From assembly GCA_016280355.1 (NCBI GenBank), contig JAEEGO010000192.1, forward strand, positions 1-32,983: 32,983 bases of DNA. The letters are read 5' to 3'. The notes below the pieces were generated by a model. That model had not been told where the DNA came from. It was given only the letters and a program-made list of their open reading frames with translations, and ran no database searches. Below, one piece after another: positions 18,644-25,715 of this stretch. Origin of the DNA: Lachnospiraceae bacterium (GTDB lineage Bacteria > Bacillota > Clostridia > Lachnospirales > Lachnospiraceae). A program made the translations under genes and the position numbers. How positions within the stretch are numbered: position 1 is the stretch's first letter; every line of letters begins with the position of its first letter.

Positions 18644-19312
18644 ATGAATTATTTTAAAGTTTCAAACACTTACGGTAATACCAGCACGTTATTTTCTGAT
18701 ATAAACAATCTGAGTGATGCTGTTATCAAAAAACACCATGATATCAGTATTGACGGCAGTACTGGTACCTGTACAGTTTCTTGTACGGAAACTAATATAA
18801 GTTATAATATTATCAGCCAATATGCAAATACGAGTGGGACAAGATTTTTTGCGAATGATAATCTTATAACAAGTTCATATTCTACAAACAATAAAGGTAG
18901 TAATGTTGTTCAATACGGTGAGTATAAAGCAGAAGATTATGATATTTTTAGCTTTTATGAAGCCACAAGTTCAAAAGCGTTTAATGTTGTATACTGGGAA
19001 AAGGATAACGATGTCTATACACTTCATACCTGCGATACGCAGGCAAGTATAGCAACGGACAACAGTATCATTTCAACAGGTTCACCGTTCTACAATCTAA
19101 AGGATTTCGGAACTAATTTTGTTACACAGATTAAAAGTGCAAACGCGGCTACAAATAAATATGTAATACAGCCGCTGATTGCTTTCGGAGTAAAAACACC
19201 CTTGTATCTGATGACAGGTGCTTATTCAGCAAATCCGCCTTTATTCACAGAATTTACATATGGTAATGATACATACCTTGTCGTTGGTACAAACTACTGC
19301 ATAAAGGTGTAA
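18644..19312 (+). CDS. hypothetical tail-associated protein
   Basis: 222 aa, Ser/Thr/Asn-rich. Confidence 0.65.
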   Translation: MNYFKVSNTYGNTSTLFSDINNLSDAVIKKHHDISIDGSTGTCTVSCTETNISYNIISQYANTSGTRFFANDNLITSSYSTNNKGSNVVQYGEYKAEDYDIFSFYEATSSKAFNVVYWEKDNDVYTLHTCDTQASIATDNSIISTGSPFYNLKDFGTNFVTQIKSANAATNKYVIQPLIAFGVKTPLYLMTGAYSANPPLFTEFTYGNDTYLVVGTNYCIKV

Positions 19313-19313
19313 T

Positions 19314-19727
19314 ATGAGCATAAATATAGCAAAACTCACCTTCGGCACGGTTGTGACCGCCTTTTCCGCCTTTATCGGCGGGATAGACGGGATCATGATC
19401 GCTCTGGTGGTGTTCATGAGCCTGGACTATATCTCGGGTGTGGCAGCGGCAGCGAAAAAGCGGGAGCTCTCATCCGAGGTGGGCTTCTGGGGGCTTGTGC
19501 GGAAGATATGCATAATCGCGATGATAGGTGTTGCAAACCTGATAGATGTCCATGTCGTCGGCAAGGATGTTTTCAGGACGGCTGTGTCGCTGTACTACAT
19601 AGGCAACGAGGGTCTGAGCCTGCTGGAGAATTTCGGGGAGCTTGGCGTGAAGTATCCCGAAAAAATAAGGGTGCTCCTGAAACAGCTCAGGAATGATAAT
19701 GACAAGGAGAAAGAGAACGATGGATGA
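19314..19727 (+). CDS. holin (phage_holin_4 / toxin-secretion family)
   Basis: 137 aa; hydrophobic segments and MSLDYISGVAAAAKKRELSSEVGFWGLVRKICIIAMIGVANLID. Confidence 0.9.
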   Translation: MSINIAKLTFGTVVTAFSAFIGGIDGIMIALVVFMSLDYISGVAAAAKKRELSSEVGFWGLVRKICIIAMIGVANLIDVHVVGKDVFRTAVSLYYIGNEGLSLLENFGELGVKYPEKIRVLLKQLRNDNDKEKENDG

Positions 19728-20040
19728 TCTGAAAAGCACCGTTGATATGATGATATCCGACGACTACAAAGAGCGGTTCAAAGCGGAGTATCATCAGCTC
19801 GTGATACGTTTCGGGAAGCTGCGGGCAATGCTCGAAAAGTGGGACAGTGGTGAGCTCAGCTTCACGCCGACCTGCAACAGGGGGATACTGAATATGCAGG
19901 CTCGGATAATGGCTGATTATATCACTGTACTGGAGAGCAGAGCACAGATAGAGGGCATATTTCTTTCAGATGATTCCGGAAACACCACTGAGAGTGCCAA
20001 CAGTCTGAAAGCGGCATTCCTGAAAGACAGCTATAATTAA
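19720..20040 (+). CDS. hypothetical protein (acb2/Tad1-type annotation not excluded)
   Basis: MDDLKSTVDMMISDDYKERFKAEYHQLVIRFGKLRAMLEKW...GILNMQARIMADYITVLESRAQIEGI; RBS AAGGAGAAAG. Confidence 0.65.
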   Translation: MDDLKSTVDMMISDDYKERFKAEYHQLVIRFGKLRAMLEKWDSGELSFTPTCNRGILNMQARIMADYITVLESRAQIEGIFLSDDSGNTTESANSLKAAFLKDSYN

Positions 20041-20103
20041 AAATACCAATCTGCTATAATTTCAAGAGGTTTTGAAAAATTTTCCTGAAAAGGGGGAATA
20101 TCT

Positions 20104-20796
20104 ATGTATACAAACAGCCCGCTCGTGGTATATACGAAGCTGTCGCCGAACCATTCGGGGCAGCGCACTCATACGATAGACAGGATAACGCCGCACTGTG
20201 TCGTGGGGCAGTGCTCCGTTGAGGTGGTCGCCGAGGTATTCGCGCCCGTGAGCCGACAGGCATCATGCAATTATGTGATAGGGGCAGACGGGCGGATCGG
20301 CATGGTATGCGAGGAGAAAAACCGCTCATGGTGCTCATCCTCCGCCGCCAACGATCAGCGGGCGGTTACGATAGAGTGTGCAAGCGATGTGACCGCGCCC
20401 TATGCTTTCCGTGATGTGGTATACAAGCGGCTGATAGAGCTATGCACCGATATATGCAGGCGCAATGGCAGGAAAAAGCTGCTGTGGCTCGGCACGAAGG
20501 AGAAGTCCCTCGCCTATGAGCCGAAAGCTGATGAGATGGTGCTGACCGTTCACAGGTGGTTCGCGAACAAATCCTGTCCCGGGGACTGGCTCATGGAGAG
20601 GATGGACGATCTTGCCGGAAAGGTGACTGCTGCACTCTCCGGGGATACGGCAGCTCCTGTAAAAAATGACCCGAAGTATCTCTATAATGTGGTGGTCGGG
20701 GTCTATGGTGTCAGATCGAATGCGGAAGCGGCGCTGAAAGAGGTGCAGAAGATCTGTCCCGATGCTTTCATCAAAAGGACGGTGAAGCCCTCATGA
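20104..20796 (+). CDS. N-acetylmuramoyl-L-alanine amidase endolysin
   Basis: ITPHCVVGQCSVE, CNYVIGADGRIG, SSAANDQRAVTIECA typical of Amidase_2; C-terminal SPOR-like YLYNVVVGVYGVRSNAEAALKEVQK. Confidence 0.9.
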   Translation: MYTNSPLVVYTKLSPNHSGQRTHTIDRITPHCVVGQCSVEVVAEVFAPVSRQASCNYVIGADGRIGMVCEEKNRSWCSSSAANDQRAVTIECASDVTAPYAFRDVVYKRLIELCTDICRRNGRKKLLWLGTKEKSLAYEPKADEMVLTVHRWFANKSCPGDWLMERMDDLAGKVTAALSGDTAAPVKNDPKYLYNVVVGVYGVRSNAEAALKEVQKICPDAFIKRTVKPS

Positions 20797-21044
20797 CAGT
20801 CGTTACTTATGGCGGCACTCTGAGCCGTGCGGAAATGGATATGATAAAGCAGCGGGCCGCTGAAAAAAAGGGCTGCGATCATGTTACCGTCACCGTAGAC
20901 GGCGACTTCCTTGATATAGATTATCATATAATGCCCTTCGAGCGTATACGCAGGATCACAGGCTATTTAGTCGGGACCCTTGACCGGTTCAACGATGCAA
21001 AGCGTGCGGAGGTCGGAGACAGGGTGAAACATGACATTTTATAA
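20793..21044 (+). CDS. hypothetical protein
   Basis: 83 aa ORF overlapping amidase stop. Confidence 0.55.
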   Translation: MTVVTYGGTLSRAEMDMIKQRAAEKKGCDHVTVTVDGDFLDIDYHIMPFERIRRITGYLVGTLDRFNDAKRAEVGDRVKHDIL

Positions 21045-21049
21045 GAAAT

Positions 21050-21080
21050 AAGCGCATAGCAATTTATGCTATGCGCTTTT
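21050..21080. terminator. bidirectional terminator between lysis genes and int
   Basis: AAGCGCATAGCA-ATTTA-TGCTATGCGCTT plus TTTCTT. Confidence 0.85.
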
Positions 21081-21118
21081 CTTATTCGTTTATCAGTTCT
21101 CCGTGAAGGGTGGGTATT

Positions 21119-22168
21119 TTATTGTGCCATAACATTGAGATGCTTATAGTCGAGCATAAGCACGGTGCGGCGGAGCTCCTCGATGTCCTTATGGGTATAC
21201 ACGCTGTCGGTGATAGACTTCGAGGCGTGACCGACAAGGCGTTCAACGCACACATTATCCGCCCCTGCCGATTTAAGGCGGGACACGAACGTATGCCTTG
21301 TATCATGGGGGAGATGTCCCCAGCGCTCACGCATCACATCACGGAGCTTCTGCTGATATGTGGGAAAGAGCTTTTTGCGCTCTGCCTGCACATACTTCGT
21401 TACGAGCGGCTCTATATCGGGATGGATGGGGACGATGCGGTTTCTGCCTGCTGCAGTCTTCATACCGCCCGTAAAGGTCATCTCATCCAGTGATACATTA
21501 GCTGATGTCATGGTGAGGAGCTCCTCAACGCGGAATCCGGTATACAGCAGGATGACGGTGCAGTCTGTGTATACATCGGAAGGAGCGGAAAGGACTGCGG
21601 AGATCTCGCCGGGAGTGAATATCCTGTGCTTTTCCTCTGCGGGGATGGTGTAGTTCATGTCCTCGCTGTCGATGAGACGGGCGGGGTTCTTCCCTATCAG
21701 ATCATGGCGCTCGGCATAGCTGAATACACCGTCAATGACTATCTTGATATTGTTGACCGTGCTCTTTCCGCTCCCTGCGCTCATCCTGAATATCAGGAGA
21801 AGATCGTCCAGGGTTATCCGCCGCATGATCTTATCATGGACAGATGCACAGTGCGAAAAAGCGGCGCGGTAGGAACCCAGTGTCGAGCTGCTCTTTCCTG
21901 CATTCTCCTTTTTCTCGATCCATCTGGAGAAGATATCGGCAAAGGTGGAACTGTCGGACACGTTGAACGGATGTGAAGCGTATTCGGCAAGGGCGTTCTC
22001 GGCTTCCTTGCGTGTATGGAAGTATCCTATGACGATGCGCTTTGATCTCACCCGTCCGGATGATGTGAGGTCGTATCCGTTGTATACAGCAGGAGACACA
22101 GCTTTCCACGGCTTGCGCCTGCCGTCACATTTTGAAATAGTTCCCGATCCATTCGGTCTTCGTTTCAT
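21119..22168 (-). CDS. int: tyrosine recombinase/integrase
   Basis: 349 aa; TGFRVEELL, HDTRHTFVSRL, GHASKSITDSVYTH catalytic motifs; N-terminal arm-binding-like domain. Confidence 0.95.
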   Translation of the reverse strand: MKRRPNGSGTISKCDGRRKPWKAVSPAVYNGYDLTSSGRVRSKRIVIGYFHTRKEAENALAEYASHPFNVSDSSTFADIFSRWIEKKENAGKSSSTLGSYRAAFSHCASVHDKIMRRITLDDLLLIFRMSAGSGKSTVNNIKIVIDGVFSYAERHDLIGKNPARLIDSEDMNYTIPAEEKHRIFTPGEISAVLSAPSDVYTDCTVILLYTGFRVEELLTMTSANVSLDEMTFTGGMKTAAGRNRIVPIHPDIEPLVTKYVQAERKKLFPTYQQKLRDVMRERWGHLPHDTRHTFVSRLKSAGADNVCVERLVGHASKSITDSVYTHKDIEELRRTVLMLDYKHLNVMAQ

Positions 22169-22346
22169 GTATCCCTGCCTCCTTTTCCTTCAGATATTCA
22201 AGAAACGGATACTTCATGATCCGCAGTCTGTTGCCGTTCCATATATGCGGCGTTCTGAGTATCCCCTGCCGGTACCACACTCTGACCGATTGTGCATCCA
22301 CACCGAGATACTCGGCTGCTTCCGCTGCTGTTAGTACAAATTCCAT
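22125..22346 (-). CDS. excisionase/MerR-like HTH protein
   Basis: LTAAEAAEYLGVDAQSVRVWYRQGILRTPHIWNGNRLRI. Confidence 0.75.
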   Translation of the reverse strand: MEFVLTAAEAAEYLGVDAQSVRVWYRQGILRTPHIWNGNRLRIMKYPFLEYLKEKEAGIHETKTEWIGNYFKM

Positions 22347-22540
22347 AGCGTGCTCCTTTCTGTATATATTCTACTACTTATCATGGCATACAGTCAAACC
22401 GGCTCTCACGGGAGCGGATTTCCACACGGGACTTTCTGAGCATTCCGGAGCATTTTTTTCTTTTTCGTTTTGGTATGTTTTTATATAAAATATGTATTGT
22501 TTTTATGCACAGCGCTGATTTATTTAAATTGAAAAAATTT

Positions 22541-22963
22541 TCGGCTGCACCCAAATCGTGACCAATGATACATAATTCTTTTTAAAAATGCCTGTATGAT
22601 GCAGGTTTGTGGGGTTGGGGATGTAAGGAAGATTTAAGAAATCATTATCGCACCCGTAGTACTGCAAGGTACAAACCCGCTATAATACTGCATTTGTGAT
22701 TTTGAAAATGCTCAAAAATACCCTGTTTTTTATTTCCGTTGCACCCAAATTGTTACCAAAACTGTTCCCGGATGTGCAGAATATAAACCGTGCAAAAGTA
22801 TACAATAAAGTCGGATATATCACAAAGAGCCATGGAGAAAACGGCTCTCTATTTTGTGGTATGGTATACGGAATTGACAAGAGAGCCCGAAAAGGCTCGG
22901 AGTGTCTTTTTCGGTAAAATTCTGTCGTTTCCGCTGCACCCAAATTGTTCCCAAATTGTACCC
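22541..22963. repeat. three dispersed copies of TTTGGGTGCA-containing repeat
   Basis: GCACCCAAATCGTGACC (~22545), GCACCCAAATTGTTACC (~22740), GCACCCAAATTGTTCCCAAATTGTACCC (~22935), ~195 bp apart. Confidence 0.75.
22826..22855 (+). terminator. hairpin/terminator-like
   Basis: AGAGCC-ATGGAGAAAAC-GGCTCT then CTATTTTG. Confidence 0.4.
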
Positions 22964-23046
22964 AAAAGGGCAGGCGGAGGCGCAGTACAGCGCGAAACCG
23001 CCTGCAAAATCATTTATTAAACTATTAAAAGAAAATGCGGACAGGA

Positions 23047-23154
23047 TCATGAAAGGTGCTCTGGAGAGCTGCCGCCCATTCCTTTTTTAAGCTTTTCCTT
23101 GTCTTCCTCGATGATCCTTTCGGCGATCTCTTTTATTTTAAGCTTGAACCACAT
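23047..23154 (-). CDS. possible 35-aa charged peptide
   Basis: MWFKLKIKEIAERIIEEDKEKLKKGMGGSSPEHLS; weak SD AAGGA. Confidence 0.3.
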   Translation of the reverse strand: MWFKLKIKEIAERIIEEDKEKLKKGMGGSSPEHLS

Positions 23155-23195
23155 AATATAATTCCTTATATCATATCATAAGATAGATTGCAAGT

Positions 23196-23235
23196 TTTCA
23201 TAACATTTTCGTGAGGTCACGAAAATGTTATGAAA
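23196..23235. repeat. 40-bp near-perfect palindrome
   Basis: TTTCATAACATTTTCGTGA-GG-TCACGAAAATGTTATGAAA. Confidence 0.9.
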
Positions 23236-23390
23236 GTGCATTACGGCACAATTTGTCATGTAGTTATCAGAAAAATATTTTGTTTCATCCTCATAAAATC
23301 ATCAAAATCCGACAGAAAATGACGAAATCCGTCAAAAATCTGCAAAAATGCCATTTAACAGGTACCATATTGCTGATATCGGCAAAATGG

Positions 23391-24155
23391 TCACTTTTTT
23401 GCAACGGGGATGACCTTACCGAGGACTTTGCCTATGGTCTCCCATTCGCCGAAGATATCCTCGTATTCGGGGGAGGCATCGTTGAGGGAGTGCAGGGCGT
23501 TGTGGGCGAGCTGTTTTATAAAGACCTCGCCGTCCATACCGAAGATACCTATATCACCTTCACCGACTTCAAGCCCGGGATGGACGAGGACACAGTCGCC
23601 GTCCTCATATTCGGGGCTCATGCTGTCGCCCTCTACGGGTACGACAAAGCACTTGTCGAAGTCTCTCCTCTGTTTGAGCCCTGTCGTATCGTACAGGACT
23701 TCATCGCACTCGGTCTCATCCGTGGGAGCTCCTGCAGACCATGATGCAGCAGCCGCTCCCCTGCGGAACGTCCTGAATTTATGCAGCGGGATGTCGTGCT
23801 CATCGTCATCGTCTTCATCCCGTACCTCTGCCGCCGCTTTTTCAAGGGCATCGCACAGCTCCGTGCGGTGTTTCTTGTCTATGCTCACATATATCTCTAT
23901 GAACTTCTTTTCAAGCTCCGTAATGTCGTAGCGGTTGAGCAGGTCGGCAAGGGAGACAGGTTTCTCCCTTCCGAGAAGGTAGTCCACCGATACGCCGTAG
24001 AAGTCGGCTATCTTGTTTATAGTGGCGATGTTCGGCTCTCGTTCTTCTGCTTCATAGCTTTGATAAGCACGAGGTTTCAAATCTAACTGTTCCGCCGCAT
24101 CTGATATTGACAAATTTTTCTTTCTTCGTAAATCACGAAGTATTTTTCCTATCAT
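23391..24155 (-). CDS. CI-like repressor with HTH_3 and S24 peptidase domain
   Basis: N-terminal HTH (ISDAAEQLDLKPRAYQSYEAEEREPN); VPVEGDSMSPEYEDGD and EVFIKQL Ser/Lys motifs; GAGAGGAGG SD before ATG 24155. Confidence 0.92.
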   Translation of the reverse strand: MIGKILRDLRRKKNLSISDAAEQLDLKPRAYQSYEAEEREPNIATINKIADFYGVSVDYLLGREKPVSLADLLNRYDITELEKKFIEIYVSIDKKHRTELCDALEKAAAEVRDEDDDDEHDIPLHKFRTFRRGAAAASWSAGAPTDETECDEVLYDTTGLKQRRDFDKCFVVPVEGDSMSPEYEDGDCVLVHPGLEVGEGDIGIFGMDGEVFIKQLAHNALHSLNDASPEYEDIFGEWETIGKVLGKVIPVAKK

Positions 24156-24179
24156 TAAATATGCCTCCTCTCGAAAAAT

Positions 24180-24209
24180 AGTATACCACGATTTGTGTAT
24201 GCATGTCAA
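24180..24209 (-). promoter_or_regulatory. repressor promoter (PRM-like)
   Basis: Minus strand TTGACA-18 nt-TATACT. Confidence 0.65.
24187..24197. promoter_or_regulatory. operator O1 (CACGATTTGTG)
   Basis: CAC-N5-GTG palindromic motif in PRM spacer. Confidence 0.6.
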
Positions 24210-24237
24210 TACCATTTATATAAAAATCGCCAAAACT

Positions 24238-24248
24238 CACGATTTGTG
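24238..24248. promoter_or_regulatory. operator O2 (CACGATTTGTG)
   Basis: Identical to O1. Confidence 0.6.
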
Positions 24249-24312
24249 ACTTATCACAATTTTTTTAAACATATTTTGTGTAAAATTATACGCATTTTGC
24301 GATAATTTCATC

Positions 24313-24341
24313 TTGACAATATACACATAATGTGATATTCT
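24313..24341 (+). promoter_or_regulatory. early promoter (PR-like)
   Basis: TTGACA-17 nt-TATTCT with operator O3 in the spacer. Confidence 0.8.
24324..24334. promoter_or_regulatory. operator O3 (CACATAATGTG)
   Basis: CAC-N5-GTG motif in PR spacer. Confidence 0.6.
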
Positions 24342-24444
24342 ATATACAAGCCCGGTACCAACACATCGGGTTCATACTACTCCTTTACAGGGGGAGCGGT
24401 CATCTACAACCTACCCGCTCCCCGACAGTGATGAGGTGAATATA

Positions 24445-24666
24445 ATGATAAATACCGAATTAATTATAAACATGGGGCTCAAGCATGAGTTTGAGCCTGA
24501 CGAGTATCTGAATACGGCAAAGGCTATAAAGAACATAGACACCCTTGAAAACAGCGGGTGCGCCAAGACCGTGGACGAGCTGCTCATGTACTTCATGGGG
24601 TTCGCAAGGGGCATGGCGGAGGAACAGAACAAGCAGGCAGCAAAGAAAGAGAGGGCGAGGGCATGA
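24445..24666 (+). CDS. first early gene, hypothetical
   Basis: ATG 24445 after GATGAGGTG; 73 aa. Confidence 0.65.
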   Translation: MINTELIINMGLKHEFEPDEYLNTAKAIKNIDTLENSGCAKTVDELLMYFMGFARGMAEEQNKQAAKKERARA

Positions 24667-24830
24667 CCTACATCGTACTCGCGCACTCGCCGAAGACAGG
24701 GTATATGTTCAGGGCTGTACTGAAGGACTGCACCTATAAGGATGTACGGGAGCGGTTCTTTGACAGGTACGGCGATTATGACGAGGGCTTCGTGATAATC
24801 TCCATAACGGAAATATCAAAGTATGTGTGA
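24663..24830 (+). CDS. hypothetical early protein
   Basis: ATGA overlap with previous gene; MTYIVLAHSPKTGYMFRAVLKDCTYKDVRERFF. Confidence 0.55.
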   Translation: MTYIVLAHSPKTGYMFRAVLKDCTYKDVRERFFDRYGDYDEGFVIISITEISKYV

Positions 24831-24840
24831 GGGAAAGAAT

Positions 24841-25146
24841 ATGACATGGACAGGGGTTGAAATGTGGGACGGAACTGCTCACAAGGATGAGATAACGCAG
24901 GCTCTGATGCAGTACATTGATCCCATCGAAAAGAGACAGGCGCTGATAACATCATACGGCGATCTTGCTGTACTGATGAAGAAGACACACAGCACGAACG
25001 GGGCAAGCCGCGGCGAATGGTTCGTAAACGGCATGAATCAGGGCGTGATCATGGAGAAGACGAAAGAACGCTATAAGTGCCGCATCACCTGGAACAAGGC
25101 GGCAAAGATAGTACAGGCTGAGTGCAAGAGGGTGGCAGGGAAATGA
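24841..25146 (+). CDS. hypothetical early protein
   Basis: ATG 24841 with GAGGGAAAG upstream; ~101 aa. Confidence 0.6.
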   Translation: MTWTGVEMWDGTAHKDEITQALMQYIDPIEKRQALITSYGDLAVLMKKTHSTNGASRGEWFVNGMNQGVIMEKTKERYKCRITWNKAAKIVQAECKRVAGK

Positions 25147-25150
25147 AGAT

Positions 25151-25217
25151 GCAGAGGTAGCTCAGATGGTCAGAGCCTGAACATGGTGTCGTGAGTTCGA
25201 GTCTCACCCTCTGCACC
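25151..25217 (+). ncRNA. tRNA-like element 1 (shortened anticodon arm)
   Basis: GCAGAGG/CCTCTGC acceptor, canonical D-arm GCTC-AGATGGTCA-GAGC, T-arm GTGAG-TTCGAGT-CTCAC, ends ACC; only 13 nt between D and T arms. Confidence 0.7.
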
Positions 25218-25332
25218 GGTGTCCTTATGGACATGGTCACAACCTCGGATGCCGTAAGCGGCATCCAACGATGGGAAAGACCACTCCCCTTTCTTTTCAT
25301 GGTGTGAGCCTTTGCACAGCTCACACCGATAT

Positions 25333-25407
25333 GCAGAGTGGAGCAAGCCGGCAATGCCGCCCGCGAAAGCGAGAAAGTAGTGGGTTCAATTCCCACCCTC
25401 TGCACCA
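25333..25407 (+). ncRNA. tRNA-like element 2 (non-canonical lower half)
   Basis: GCAGAG/CTCTGC acceptor, T-arm GTGGG-TTCAATT-CCCAC, encoded CCA; no canonical anticodon arm. Confidence 0.65.
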
Positions 25408-25514
25408 CGGATGCATAACAGCATCCGGCATTTCTACCCACTCAGGGCAGACCTCCGTAGAATATACTTGACAAATCGGAAAGACGGTTGACAGCCGGGA
25501 AAGACCGACAATAT

Positions 25515-25596
25515 GCAGAGATAGTTTCAGTGCTGAGAACGCACAGGCAAAACATCTGACGAGAAGATGCAGGTTCAAATCCTGCCCTCTGCACCA
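25515..25596 (+). ncRNA. tRNA-like element 3
   Basis: GCAGAG/CTCTGC acceptor, D-arm-like GTTT-CAGTGCTGA-GAAC, T-arm GCAGG-TTCAAAT-CCTGC, encoded CCA; non-canonical anticodon region. Confidence 0.7.
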
Positions 25597-25715
25597 ACTG
25601 CCTAACTTGGCAGTCGCAAAGTGTTATTGCTCACATTCGTGTATGCGTTAAACCAAAACAAATGTGATGACAGCCCGGAAAGACGGCAAATTCTATGTAA
25701 AGGGGTGCGTGGTAC

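Noticed and set aside
20102-20338. possible antisense gene over the amidase
   Set aside because: Low-complexity antisense ORF without RBS.
23196-23235. Protelomerase telomere site
   Set aside because: Palindrome shape fits, but no protelomerase-like gene is seen and the tyrosine integrase has a standard phage-integrase layout; kept only as an open possibility in the finding.
23410-23931. 173-aa plus-strand ORF across the repressor
   Set aside because: Ser/Pro-rich antisense of the CI-like repressor; no independent evidence.
25151-25217. Functional decoding tRNA with assigned anticodon
   Set aside because: D and T arms are canonical but only 13 nt separate them, too short for a 17-nt anticodon arm plus variable loop, so no anticodon was assigned.
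25271-25471. ORFs 25271-25471(+), 25085-25441(-) and 25321-25578(-) in the tRNA-like block
   Set aside because: They translate structured RNA (e.g. RVGIEPTTFSL / GWELNPLLSRFRGRHC peptides, typical false translations of tRNA genes) and lack convincing start signals.
25142-25710. CRISPR array
   Set aside because: Recurring motifs are not constant-length direct repeats with uniform unique spacers; they fold as tRNA-like elements and hairpins.
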